Of a stretch of DNA of 53,374 bases, positions 9,963 through 18,500 are shown piece by piece. Source of the stretch: Verrucomicrobiota bacterium. GTDB taxonomy: Bacteria > Verrucomicrobiota > Verrucomicrobiia > Limisphaerales > SIBE01. The DNA lies in NCBI GenBank assembly GCA_027623095.1, contig JAQBVM010000005.1:1-53374 (forward strand), in the 5' to 3' direction. The notes under the pieces were generated by a model, which ran no database searches, was not told the origin of the DNA, and worked only from the letters and a program-made list of their open reading frames with translations. Numbering within the stretch: position 1 is the first letter of the stretch; each line of letters starts with the position of its first letter. The translations under genes and the position numbers were made by a program.

Positions 9963-10810
9963 TTGTTTTCATTAACGATGATTACGTCCCTGAAAACAGA
10001 GCGGTCGTCACGGTTTTCGATCGCGGTTTCTTATACGGCGATGGGCTTTTTGAAACGGTCTTCGTGGCGAACGGAATCCCCTTTCGATTTGGACAGCACT
10101 TGGATCGGCTACGGTCCGGCGCTCAGTTCCTGCAAATCGGTTGGAATGATTCGGACGCCGTCATGAACGCGCGTGTCGAGGAGTTGCTCAAAAGGAACGG
10201 AATCACCGAGTGCGCTCTTAGAATACAGCTCACACGAGGGATCGGTGCGCGTGGATACTCGCCAAAAAACGCGGATGATCCGACGTTGGTGCTGTCGCTG
10301 CATCCGCCGCCGAACGATACAGCGCCAGATCATGCGCAATGGAAGGTGATCACCTCTTCATTCACCGTTTATGCCGGTGATCCGCTCACTCAATACAAAA
10401 CGACCAACAAACTCAGCAACGTCTGCGCCCGAGCGGAGGCGGACAGAAACGGTGCAAATGATGCCCTGCTCCTGAATCACCGGCGTGAGGTCGCTGAATC
10501 ATCGAGCGCAAACGTGTTCTGGATTGCCCGAGACACCGTCTGGACGCCTCCGATCGAATCGGGTGCCTTGCCGGGAATCACACGCGCAGTCGTGCTCGAA
10601 ATCTGCTCCGCACTCGAATTTCATTGGGAGGAATGTTCCATTTCACTAGACGCTCTCAAAAAGGCTGAAGCCGTATTCCTCACAACGAGCACCCGTGGAT
10701 TGGTGGAAGTCACCAAAATCGACGGGAACTCGGTCGCGGTCTCTCCGATCGTTGATCAACTTCGTGCCGCTTATCGGATCGTGCAATTCAAGGAACTTGG
10801 TCTCCGCTAA
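9959..10810 (+). CDS. pabC: Aminodeoxychorismate lyase / class IV aminotransferase
   Basis: This 283-residue PLP fold-type IV enzyme has DRGFLYGDGLFETV near residue 21, the PLP lysine in YKTTNKLSN near 148, AESSSANVFW near 178 and LPGITRAVVLEI near 202. The same fold includes branched-chain and D-amino-acid aminotransferases; the direct overlap with pabB (GTGA) makes PabC the best call, giving p-aminobenzoate plus pyruvate. GTG is the start. No transcription terminator is evident directly after the stop. Confidence 0.88.
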   Translation: MIVFINDDYVPENRAVVTVFDRGFLYGDGLFETVFVANGIPFRFGQHLDRLRSGAQFLQIGWNDSDAVMNARVEELLKRNGITECALRIQLTRGIGARGYSPKNADDPTLVLSLHPPPNDTAPDHAQWKVITSSFTVYAGDPLTQYKTTNKLSNVCARAEADRNGANDALLLNHRREVAESSSANVFWIARDTVWTPPIESGALPGITRAVVLEICSALEFHWEECSISLDALKKAEAVFLTTSTRGLVEVTKIDGNSVAVSPIVDQLRAAYRIVQFKELGLR

Positions 10811-10898
10811 AGTCCGGGAACCGTCTCCCGTCTTCACGCATTTCTGCGATTGGCATTCCGGTTGCTTTATCGACCGAACGCAATCGAGTAAATCTGAG

Positions 10899-10988
10899 AT
10901 GAATACAAAATTTTTTAGCCTCAAAATGATGGATTGGTTTGTGATACTTGTTGTAGTTGTTGGGTTTGTGATGCTGAACTTCAAGTAG
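10899..10988 (+). CDS. Possible 29-residue single-pass membrane peptide
   Basis: An ATG at 10899 opens a 29-codon frame whose product is a short polar N-terminus (MNTKFFSLKMMD) followed by a clean hydrophobic helix (WFVILVVVVGFVMLNF) and a final lysine, the shape of a small membrane protein. The start is preceded by a weak GAG. The DNA is much more AT- and GTT-rich than the flanking genes. It could also be a chance opening. I know no family for it. Confidence 0.35.
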   Translation: MNTKFFSLKMMDWFVILVVVVGFVMLNFK

Positions 10989-11163
10989 AACGCAGCATTG
11001 AAATGTGTGCCGAGAAGGCTGCGACAATAACGACCTGTCTTATTAAGGGACACACATCCATCCAGAAACAGGACATCGCCAAAAAGAAAGGCGTAATAAT
11101 TTAGAACATAGGAAAAGCACCTAGTTCGGACACAGCGCAAAATTGGAAGATGGGTGGTTCTTG

Positions 11164-11197
11164 AAAAAGACGAAGCCCGTCTTCCTTTTTTGTTTTT
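11164..11197 (+). terminator. Candidate intrinsic terminator
   Basis: AAGACG (11167-11172) pairs with CGTCTT (11178-11183) around a 5-nt loop and is followed by CCTTTTTTGTTTTT. The stem is short, so termination may be partial. It would end transcripts from pabC or the small peptide before the aldehyde dehydrogenase, or act as an attenuator in that gene's leader. Confidence 0.5.
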
Positions 11198-11248
11198 CTA
11201 GCACCCGCGTCTCCTGCTAGTCTGCGCGCCGTTCGACATAAAACGGTC

Positions 11249-12706
11249 ATGCAAAAGTATTTAAATTTTATCGATGGTGAATGGATACCGGCCAGGTCTG
11301 GCGAAGTTTTTCAAAACCTCAATCCAGCGGATCGGCGGGAGGTTGTTACCGAGTATCCTCAAAGTTCCAAAGAAGACTCATCCCAGGCAATTGAGGCGGC
11401 TCGGCGAGCTTTCGGGAAATGGAGCGCTTCCACGTCAATCGCCCGCGGCCGGATTCTCAGCAAAGCTTCCCAAGTCCTCGAAACTCGCAAAGTCGAATTA
11501 GCGGAGTTGCTGACACGCGAAGAAGGCAAAACCCTCGTGGAGAGTCAAGGCGAAGTCCAGAGGTCGATTGATATCTTTCGGTTTTTCGGAGGACTAAGCT
11601 ACACGATTGGCGGGCAAACCATTCCTCACGATTTTCCAAACAATTTGCTTTATACGATGCGGCAACCCCTAGGGGTTGTCAGTCTCATCACTCCTTGGAA
11701 TTTTCCGATCGCGATTCCGGCGTGGAAAATGGCGCCCGCTCTCGTGAGCGGCAATAGTGTTGTGATCAAACCGGCCTCCGCGGCGCCCGGACTTACTCAC
11801 GAGCTTGCAAAAGCATTAACCGAGGCCGGACTGCCAAAAGGCGTTCTCAACGTCGTAACGGGAGCTGGGCGCGCCGCAGGTGGCGAGCTCGCAATGAATT
11901 CCGCGGTCGCAGCCCTCTCATTCACAGGCTCCTATTCGGTCGGAAATACGATCTACCTTCAGTTGGCCCAAAGAATGGCGCGGGCTCAAATGGAAATGGG
12001 CGGCAAGAACCCAACGATTGTCCTCGCGGACGCCGACCTGGATTTGGCGGTTACGCTTGTTGTAAAAGCTGGTTTCGGACTCACGGGCCAAGCATGTACA
12101 GCGACCAGCCGCGTGATTGTCGAAAAAAGTGTTGTTCAATCCTTCGTCGAAAAACTCTCGGCAAAGGCTCGAACTCTCAGAGTTGGCAACGGACTTCACC
12201 AAGGCGTCGAGATGGGTCCTGTGGTGAGCGAGCAACAATTGGACGGAAACCTTGAATATGTGCAAGGCGCCGTCAAGGAGGGCGCAAAGCTTGTTTGTGG
12301 CGGAAATCGCATTTCCGAAGGCGATTTGGCGCACGGTTATTTTATGGAACCGACGGTCCTGGGTGATGTTACTCCGGAAATGACAATCGCTCGCGAGGAA
12401 GTGTTCGGACCAGTCGTTGCGGTCATGCCTGTGGATGATTTTGATGAAGCGATCCGCGTGGCAAACGGTGTCGATGTGGGACTTTCGGCGTCGGTTGTCA
12501 CACGGGATATCAAAAAAGCGATGCTATACGCCGATCGCATTGAAGCCGGTGTAGTGAAGATTAATCAGATTTCAACGGGATTGGCCTTGCAGGCACCGTT
12601 CGGCGGAGTCAAAGGTTCCAGCACGGATTCGTTCAAAGAGCAGGGAGCCGGCGCGATCGAATTCTACTCACGGATTAAGACGGTCTATTTGGATTACTCA
12701 AATTAA
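11249..12706 (+). CDS. Aldehyde dehydrogenase, probably 2-oxoglutarate semialdehyde dehydrogenase
   Basis: This 485-residue NAD(P)-dependent aldehyde dehydrogenase has the catalytic glutamate in MEMGGKNP near residue 249, the catalytic cysteine in TGQACTATSRV near 283, and ITPWNFPIAIP of the cofactor fold near 148. The sequence style and the FAH-family gene 9 bp downstream suggest 2,5-dioxopentanoate (alpha-ketoglutarate semialdehyde) dehydrogenase, the last step of non-phosphorylating pentose/uronate oxidation (Weimberg-type). The general family is certain, the substrate is inferred. No ribosome binding site is visible; a leader of over 400 bp precedes it. Confidence 0.85.
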   Translation: MQKYLNFIDGEWIPARSGEVFQNLNPADRREVVTEYPQSSKEDSSQAIEAARRAFGKWSASTSIARGRILSKASQVLETRKVELAELLTREEGKTLVESQGEVQRSIDIFRFFGGLSYTIGGQTIPHDFPNNLLYTMRQPLGVVSLITPWNFPIAIPAWKMAPALVSGNSVVIKPASAAPGLTHELAKALTEAGLPKGVLNVVTGAGRAAGGELAMNSAVAALSFTGSYSVGNTIYLQLAQRMARAQMEMGGKNPTIVLADADLDLAVTLVVKAGFGLTGQACTATSRVIVEKSVVQSFVEKLSAKARTLRVGNGLHQGVEMGPVVSEQQLDGNLEYVQGAVKEGAKLVCGGNRISEGDLAHGYFMEPTVLGDVTPEMTIAREEVFGPVVAVMPVDDFDEAIRVANGVDVGLSASVVTRDIKKAMLYADRIEAGVVKINQISTGLALQAPFGGVKGSSTDSFKEQGAGAIEFYSRIKTVYLDYSN

Positions 12707-12715
12707 TCCGACACG

Positions 12716-13573
12716 ATGAAACTCTGCCGCTTCAAAACGTACGACGCGCAGCCACGCATCGGTCTCATCGTCGATTCTGATGAATTATTCGATTTAACGC
12801 CGGCCGGCGTCACCTCGCTTTCAACATTCCTCGAGGAATCGGATTTTTTGCGGCAGCTTGAAAAGCTGGCCGCAACGGCGCTGCCTCGCCACCCATTGGC
12901 CGCTGTTCAGGTAATCACACCCGTCGAACGCCAGGAGGTCTGGGCTGCGGGCGTTACTTACCTGCGCAGCAAGAAGGCTCGAATGGATGAATCGGATTTC
13001 AGCGCCAGCGCTTACGACCGCGTTTATGACGCCGAACGCCCCGAGTTATTCTTCAAGTCCTTGCCGGAAAAGGTTGTCTCGCCGGACGAACCGGTTGGCA
13101 TTCGCAAGGACGCGCGTTGGAATGTTCCCGAACCTGAACTAGCCCTTGTCATCGATTCCAAGGGGCAGATCGCCGGTTATACCGTTGGAAACGACATGAG
13201 TTCGCGCGATATCGAGGGTGAAAACTCGCTCTATCTGCCTCAGGCAAAGGTCTATGATCGATCCTGTTCGGTTGGCCCGTTCGTGACCGTCGGCGTGACC
13301 GAGGCCGAAGTGCGAAACTGGACTATCAAGCTGGTGATTGAACGCCACGGTCAAATCTGTTTCGAAGGTGAAACGAGTCCGGGACAACTGAAACGCACTT
13401 TTGATTCTCTCGTGAGTTTTTTATTCCGAAGTCAAATGTTTCCGAACGGCGTGGTGCTGCTCACCGGGACTGGGATCATCCCATCGGATGAATTTACGCT
13501 TCAACCAGGAGATGCGGTACGAATTCACATATCCGGTGTTGGCACGCTTGCCAACGAGGTTGTTGAAGTCTGA
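12716..13573 (+). CDS. Fumarylacetoacetate-hydrolase-family protein, probable 2-keto-3-deoxy-sugar-acid dehydratase
   Basis: This 285-residue FAH-fold protein has the metal-binding acidic pair in VPEPELALVID near residue 140, the downstream aspartate in GNDMSSRDIEGEN near 160, and AKVYDRSCSVGPFV. A distinct N-terminal region with EVWAAGVTYLRSKKAR resembles 2-keto-3-deoxy-arabonate/xylonate dehydratases of this superfamily. These feed 2,5-dioxopentanoate to the dehydrogenase encoded directly upstream. FAH proteins catalyse many C-C and C-O lyase reactions, so the exact substrate is an inference from the pairing. It starts at the ATG 9 bp after the dehydrogenase stop. Confidence 0.82.
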   Translation: MKLCRFKTYDAQPRIGLIVDSDELFDLTPAGVTSLSTFLEESDFLRQLEKLAATALPRHPLAAVQVITPVERQEVWAAGVTYLRSKKARMDESDFSASAYDRVYDAERPELFFKSLPEKVVSPDEPVGIRKDARWNVPEPELALVIDSKGQIAGYTVGNDMSSRDIEGENSLYLPQAKVYDRSCSVGPFVTVGVTEAEVRNWTIKLVIERHGQICFEGETSPGQLKRTFDSLVSFLFRSQMFPNGVVLLTGTGIIPSDEFTLQPGDAVRIHISGVGTLANEVVEV

Positions 13574-13599
13574 GCGCCAATAATCATAGATAAAATCTC

Positions 13600-14877
13600 A
13601 TGTCCGAATTTACTGGAAACTTGTTGGTGGCCCAATCCGGCGGCCCCACCGCCGTCATTAACGCCAGTGTCGCGGGAGTCATCGAGGAAGCAGGCAAACA
13701 CCCGGACGCCATTACCGAGATTTATGGCGGCCTCAACGGTATTCTCGGAATTCTGAACGAGGATCTCATCGATATTCAAGATGAGCTTAGCGTTTCAATA
13801 GAGGGCCTCAAACACACGCCGGCGGCGGCGCTCGGCACCTGCCGGTATAAAATCGATTTTAAGAAGAATACAGATCAGGCCGCCAAGGATATCAATCGCC
13901 TATTCGAAGTGTTTGAAGCGCACAATATTCGCTATTTCTTTTATGCGGGCGGCAACGACTCACAGGACACGGCCCACAAGTTGCATGAACAGGCGCTCGC
14001 TCGCGGGTATGCATTGCGGGTCATCGGCGTTCCCAAAACGATCGACAACGACCTGCCGCACACGGATCACTGTCCGGGTTACGGATCGGTGATCAAATAC
14101 AACGCGACCACCGTCATGGAGATCGCCGCCGATGTTCGGAGCATGGCGACCGACGGCGGTTCTTGCTGCATTATCGAAGTTATGGGTCGATCTGCTGGAT
14201 GGATCGCCGCGGGGACGGTTCTGGCAAAACGAAATCCGGAGGACGCTCCTCACATTATTCTCCTGCCAGAAATCCCGTTCGACGAAAAGGCGTTCATTTC
14301 AAAGGTTGAAGCAACCGTTTCCGAAATCCGATACTGCATTGTCGTGGTGGGCGAAGGTTTGAAGGACTCGGCTGGGAATGAAATCGGCGCCGATAACACC
14401 AGACTCGACGCGTTCGGCCACCCGGTGCTTTCTGGAGCAGCCGAGCGTATAGGCGAAATTATTTCCAGCAAATCCAAGACGAAGACGCGGACCGTCAAGC
14501 TTGGATACGCCCAACGGGCGGCAGCTCATTGCGCGAGTGAAACCGATGTAGAAGAAGCGGTGGCGTGTGGGCAGGCGGCAGTCCGTGCGGCCATTGAGGG
14601 AAAGAGCGGATATATGGTAAAAATCGTCCGCCTGGAACACGAACCCTACAAATGGACGACTGGGCTTCAGGACTTAAAAGATATCGCCAATGTCGAGCAT
14701 CTGATTCCGCGCGATTGGATTAGCGCGGACGGTTTTCTTCCGAATGAGCGGTTTATCGAGTACGCCCGCCCCCTGATTAGCGGGCAACTCCAATTGCCTA
14801 TGGAGGGCGGGCTTCCGAAATTCGTGACTCTAAAAAAAAGTCCCGTGGAGAAAAAGCTTCCTCCGCGGGTTCTATAG
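13600..14877 (+). CDS. pfp: Pyrophosphate-type 6-phosphofructokinase
   Basis: This 425-residue phosphofructokinase interconverts fructose 6-phosphate and fructose 1,6-bisphosphate. Two positions point to PPi as phosphoryl donor: the glycine of GGDGS found in ATP enzymes is aspartate here (GGNDSQDT near residue 114), and PKTIDNDL near 145 carries lysine where ATP-PFKs have PGTIDND. MGRSAGWIAAGTVLA is the fructose-phosphate-binding block. The asparagine in GGND is a variant of the usual GGDD. The last codons form a 9-bp inverted repeat that acts as a terminator for the convergent gene. Confidence 0.9.
   Translation: MSEFTGNLLVAQSGGPTAVINASVAGVIEEAGKHPDAITEIYGGLNGILGILNEDLIDIQDELSVSIEGLKHTPAAALGTCRYKIDFKKNTDQAAKDINRLFEVFEAHNIRYFFYAGGNDSQDTAHKLHEQALARGYALRVIGVPKTIDNDLPHTDHCPGYGSVIKYNATTVMEIAADVRSMATDGGSCCIIEVMGRSAGWIAAGTVLAKRNPEDAPHIILLPEIPFDEKAFISKVEATVSEIRYCIVVVGEGLKDSAGNEIGADNTRLDAFGHPVLSGAAERIGEIISSKSKTKTRTVKLGYAQRAAAHCASETDVEEAVACGQAAVRAAIEGKSGYMVKIVRLEHEPYKWTTGLQDLKDIANVEHLIPRDWISADGFLPNERFIEYARPLISGQLQLPMEGGLPKFVTLKKSPVEKKLPPRVL
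14831..14869 (-). terminator. Intrinsic terminator inside the 3' end of the PFK gene
   Basis: CCCGTGGAG (14842-14850) and CTCCGCGGG (14861-14869) form a 9-bp stem with one wobble around a 10-nt loop. Read on the minus strand it is followed by CTTTTTTTT (14832-14840), giving a classic terminator for the gene ending at 14927. On the plus strand there is no T-run. Confidence 0.75.
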
Positions 14878-14926
14878 CCGGATCGGAACGGGCGCGGCAC
14901 CCATCGGAAACTTTTTGGCACTGCGC

Positions 14927-15895
14927 TCAGCGAAGACTGTCACTTTGAATGTCCAACAGCAGTGACACCGGCAGCGCGTTCCCGAACCTCTCAAAATCTT
15001 TAAACGTCCAGACAACCTCTTTCTGTTTCGTCACCTCAATGATTTGAGGATTCTCCGGACCGGCATGGCAATTCCCGAAGACAGTGTTCCCGTTTGGAAG
15101 CCGGGCAAGCGTGGTGACCCAGGCTAATTGAATTCCTGGCAGATCGTTCTGGTGAAGGCTCCAGACAATCTCTTTGCCCGGGGTCACCTCCAGAATGCTA
15201 TGACCATTTCCGGTTGCGATCAGTGTATTCCCATTTTCTAACCGGATCGCTCCATAGACGCTATTGCCGAACGCTTCCACACCGTGACCAGGTTTTCGTT
15301 CCTTCCCAAACAACGGAACCGCGAAATCCCAGATTACCCTGCCGCTGTCATCGTACTCGCGAACAGCCCCATCCCGTTCGTGGCATACCAAATAGGTGCC
15401 CGCAATGGTTTTGCGGGCCATTCGCGTGTCGCTATGCGTACTTGGCACGTCTCGCTTCAGACGGATCTCTTTATGGAGAACGCCTTCCCGATCCACTTCA
15501 ATGATTCGGCCCGGTCCGCTTTCAGCAATCATTGTTAATCCGTTTTCAAGACGCTGAAACGCATGCACCTCAACCGGCTTGCCCTCGTTTCCATTCATTT
15601 TCGAACTGTCGTAACTCCAGGCGATCTTCTTATCCGGACTGATCTCCACGACGCGCGTCCAGCCGATTTGACAGAGAATATTCCCATTGGGCAATCGCTG
15701 TAGGTCATGAATATCCCGAATTGGATACTCCCACTCAATGGTCCCGTTCTCATTCACAATCGCCATGCGCTTTACACTGTAATCCGCGGCTAAAACCCGG
15801 TGCTGAACTTCGGCGGCGCGCGCATTGTCTGACGCCAAAAAAAAGCCAGCGGTTAGGGTAAGGAACGTACGTTGAATAAAGATGCGGTTGTTCAT
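14927..15895 (-). CDS. Exported beta-propeller protein (PQQ/arylsulfotransferase-like repeats)
   Basis: This 322-residue protein opens with a signal peptide (about 27 residues ending DNARA). The rest is blades built on a recurring pattern of xLxNGNTLxxxxGxGxIxEVxxxKEIVW, for example near residues 70, 105, 220 and 265, typical of seven-bladed propellers of the PQQ-like or arylsulfotransferase type. No catalytic residues of a specific enzyme could be identified. It lies 58 bp after the candidate selenoprotein on the same strand and may be the last gene of that cluster. Function unknown; a periplasmic sensor or binding role is possible. Confidence 0.75.
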   Translation of the reverse strand: MNNRIFIQRTFLTLTAGFFLASDNARAAEVQHRVLAADYSVKRMAIVNENGTIEWEYPIRDIHDLQRLPNGNILCQIGWTRVVEISPDKKIAWSYDSSKMNGNEGKPVEVHAFQRLENGLTMIAESGPGRIIEVDREGVLHKEIRLKRDVPSTHSDTRMARKTIAGTYLVCHERDGAVREYDDSGRVIWDFAVPLFGKERKPGHGVEAFGNSVYGAIRLENGNTLIATGNGHSILEVTPGKEIVWSLHQNDLPGIQLAWVTTLARLPNGNTVFGNCHAGPENPQIIEVTKQKEVVWTFKDFERFGNALPVSLLLDIQSDSLR

Positions 15896-15953
15896 TCTGA
15901 AATAGTGGTCAGGTGAATCATTTCACGGAACATTAAGCAAGGGCGAGCGAAGG

Positions 15954-16832
15954 CTACCTAAAAACGGCACGATAGATGCGCAAGTCCAAGCCTTTCGATT
16001 GAGTATCAAGAAAACGCACCGCTCCACCTTGTGCTGTGCCGGACGTGATCGGAGCCCAGTCCGTAAGATTCGAAGTTGCTTCAAGCTGAAGGATCGCCGC
16101 CGAATCAGTCAACACCGTCAGTTCAAAAGATCCGTCAGCGAGGCGCTGAATGCGGTTGATCCTTGGCGGAATTGCCACTGCCGCCGCATTAACGGAGTCA
16201 ATTACTCCGCGGAACCGTTCGATCGGATGCTGCGTCGTGCCGTAGCCGTTTTGATGCAGAAGCAGCTCCCATTGCTTGTGGCTTGGGGAATTCGCCACCC
16301 CGTTGATAATGGCGAAGATGGGTTGCCCTGACGCCTGGAAGCGCCGAGCCAAGATGCGGCTTGTGTCATCGGCCACGTAGTCGTAACCCGCTTGCCGAAT
16401 GAAATTGTCGGTCAGCGCATCTTGTCCCAACTGCAAGTTTATTCCGATTTGGACTACTGGAATCCCGTCCGGATTCCCGGCACGAGATTTGTAGTAATCG
16501 ATCACTCCAGGGCCAACCTCACGGGCGGCAGCTTGGCAGAACGGTCACCACCACGCAAACCACTCAAGGAAAACAATCTTCCCCTCGAAGTCGCTTAACA
16601 TCAGAGGCTCGCCCGTTTCGCGATTTGTTAGCGTGAAATCCTCGATCTGGTCGCCCGTCCGATACATTGTCTGTGCGACGATGTTCGTTGGAAAAAGACA
16701 AAATAAGAGGAAAAACAGAACCACTAGCGCCGTTTCGTGGCGCGGACCCATCCGGTTTAAGTCGTGCCGAACATTCCGATTCGCTTTGTTTTCGATGATT
16801 GAGGTGCCGACAGCGCGCGGATTTGAGTTCAT
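15954..16832 (-). CDS. Thioredoxin-like (TlpA/redoxin) protein with in-frame UGA at the first CXXC position: candidate selenoprotein
   Basis: A single frame runs from the ATG at 16832 to 15954 (292 residues), interrupted only by TGA at 16545-16547 (codon 96). Upstream are a hydrophobic signal segment and the redoxin N-terminus GDQIEDFTLTNRETGEPLMLSDFEGKIV, ending LEWFAWW. Directly after the TGA comes PFCQAAAREV, so UGA stands exactly where the first cysteine of CPFC is expected. The rest is a complete thioredoxin fold (GQPIFAIINGVANSPSH carries the cis-Pro) plus a C-terminal module ending YRAVFR. A hairpin (GCCAA 16537-16533 with TTGGC 16516-16512) lies 7 nt after the TGA and could be a bacterial SECIS. 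Alternatively it is a nonsense-mutated gene. It starts 19 bp after the thioredoxin/barrel gene. A later start at 16751 is possible. Confidence 0.65.
16512..16537 (-). promoter_or_regulatory. Possible SECIS-like hairpin downstream of the in-frame UGA
   Basis: On the minus strand, GCCAA (16537-16533) pairs with TTGGC (16516-16512). A further CC/GG pair (16528-16527 with 16518-16517) closes a loop GCCCGTGA that begins 18 nt after the UGA and starts with G. Bacterial SECIS elements typically place a small G-containing apical loop about 16-37 nt after the UGA. The stem is short and bulged, so this is only compatible, not proof. Confidence 0.35.
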
Positions 16833-16851
16833 GAATGTCAGGTGTTCCGGG

Positions 16852-18483
16852 TCAGAAACTAACCGAGTACGCGAATTGCGCAATGCCCCAATCGCGATCT
16901 TTGTAGAGGTTTTGAAAGAATGCCGTACCCAGACTCGTCGGCGCGTAGCGGGTGAAATATGGCGCCGCATGGATCTTTAGCACCGACCTGCCTCGGGTCC
17001 ACCTGAGACTCAAGCCCGCCTGGTAACTCTTGATTCTCGGTGCGGCTGCCGAAAACAGCAGCGAATTCTCAATCTCGCCGGAATCCCGATAGAACCTTCC
17101 ATTCAAACCAAGCAGCAATGCCGGCGTAAGCTCATACTCCAATGATGCGCCGAGATATGTTGCATCAAATTCAGGCTTCTCGAACGTCAATCCCGCGTAA
17201 GAACGCCAGACCCAACGTTCGCCCAGAGCCCAGTTTAATGAGGCTTGATAGGTGATCCGGACCTCTCGATCGGTCGTATCCAGAACGTGAATCTCGTTAA
17301 GCGCCCGGACAGACGGCGTCAAAATGTTCTCGGTGGAAAGGCTCGCGGCGTACGTATGCAATATTTCGCGACCTCGGAAAAGGCCATCGAAATCGATCTC
17401 GTATCCCGGAGCGATCGTGTCTCGCAAATAAGCAAGGTCCGCTTGCAGGAAGCCCACACTTGGAACGTACTCCCATCGCACTCCCGCGGACAGGTTCCAT
17501 CCGCTCGGATCCCCAATCCTATATTCCGGGAGTGTACCGAACTGTTGCCGATAGTACTCGTTAAGCCACGCCGATCGATAGTCCGTAAAGCCATCATACA
17601 GACCTCCGGATCCTAACGCGTTGATGCGATCAGACAGCCGGACGTTCCAATTACCCTGAACTGCCAGCCGATCCTCGCGGATGTCCGTTGCGATGCCAAG
17701 AAAGTCGAACGAGACCGGACGGTAATCAAACCCGATCGAGCTGTGCGAAACGCCGAGTCCTATCTTCGACGACGGTTGAGCCAGATTGTAGGTCGCGCTC
17801 GATTGCGTGAGCAATATATCGGATGACCAGAGTGATTCGAAATCGGCCTCCAGTTCATGAGTCCGCGGAACGGAAGGGGCTATGCTCTCGATCTTCTCTT
17901 TTGCGGAAGAATCGTGTCCCCTCGCTTGCGAAGCAGTTGGATTGGAAACGCCGCCCAGCGCGTCGATGATTTGCCGCAGTTTCGCTGTTCCCTCGAATCC
18001 CGCGCGCTTGTACACAACGCGAAATTCGGGTGAAGTCATAGTTGACTTTGATCCATCCAGGACGATCAGATAGGGAATTCCCACGCCTCCAAAGAGACTT
18101 AGAACTGCGGCATCCGAATCATTGAGCACCTCGGAAACTCCGGTTTTTAGAATGAAATCATCGGTTCGTTTTGGAAACGCCTTCTCGATGTTGATCGAGA
18201 GCACGCGGACCGGAACTCCATGACGATTTCCTTGGTTGAGGCTGTAATACTTGCGAATACCCTCCTCAAGCTCAGTCGAAGCGGCTCGGCATGGAGCGCA
18301 CCAATAGGCGAAAAAATCGAGAACGACTATTTGCCCGTGGAAATCCTCCAGTTTAACCAGTTCACCGCTTTTCCATCGGGGAAGCGAGAAACTCGGAGCC
18401 GGCTCGTTGGTCTCTGCTCTGGAGAGCGGCGAAGCCGCGAGAAACGCGCATGCGATGCCATAGAAAAAGCGCGAAAAATTCAT
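16852..18483 (-). CDS. Thioredoxin (TlpA-like) domain fused to a C-terminal outer-membrane beta-barrel
   Basis: The 543-residue protein begins with a signal peptide (about 24 residues ending SRAE) at ATG 18483; the open frame extends 80 codons further up but those lie across the upstream lipoprotein gene. Residues about 28-180 are a thioredoxin fold with the active site FFAYWCAPCRAAS near 58 and cis-proline GIPYLIVLDG near 134. After a linker, residues about 225-543 are rich in alternating amphipathic strands with aromatic edges and end in FAYSVSF, with a terminal phenylalanine as in outer-membrane barrels. The barrel resembles those found next to TlpA and DUF4266 genes. It follows a DUF4266-like lipoprotein gene by 17 bp. 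Confidence 0.8.
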   Translation of the reverse strand: MNFSRFFYGIACAFLAASPLSRAETNEPAPSFSLPRWKSGELVKLEDFHGQIVVLDFFAYWCAPCRAASTELEEGIRKYYSLNQGNRHGVPVRVLSINIEKAFPKRTDDFILKTGVSEVLNDSDAAVLSLFGGVGIPYLIVLDGSKSTMTSPEFRVVYKRAGFEGTAKLRQIIDALGGVSNPTASQARGHDSSAKEKIESIAPSVPRTHELEADFESLWSSDILLTQSSATYNLAQPSSKIGLGVSHSSIGFDYRPVSFDFLGIATDIREDRLAVQGNWNVRLSDRINALGSGGLYDGFTDYRSAWLNEYYRQQFGTLPEYRIGDPSGWNLSAGVRWEYVPSVGFLQADLAYLRDTIAPGYEIDFDGLFRGREILHTYAASLSTENILTPSVRALNEIHVLDTTDREVRITYQASLNWALGERWVWRSYAGLTFEKPEFDATYLGASLEYELTPALLLGLNGRFYRDSGEIENSLLFSAAAPRIKSYQAGLSLRWTRGRSVLKIHAAPYFTRYAPTSLGTAFFQNLYKDRDWGIAQFAYSVSF

Positions 18484-18500
18484 GCTCAGGATGCGATTCT

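Larger units (their letters stand above)
10811..11248. other. Intergenic leader region upstream of the aldehyde dehydrogenase
   Basis: 438 bp without a long gene. It contains a possible 29-residue membrane peptide (10899-10988) and a hairpin followed by T-runs (11167-11197). The remainder shows no riboswitch class I recognise. No Shine-Dalgarno sequence precedes the dehydrogenase ATG at 11249. Confidence 0.5.

Noticed and set aside
16545..16547. UGA read as tryptophan by an alternative genetic code
   Set aside because: Other genes in the window, such as hicA, pabB and kdsB-operon members, end properly at TGA, so UGA is a normal stop here.
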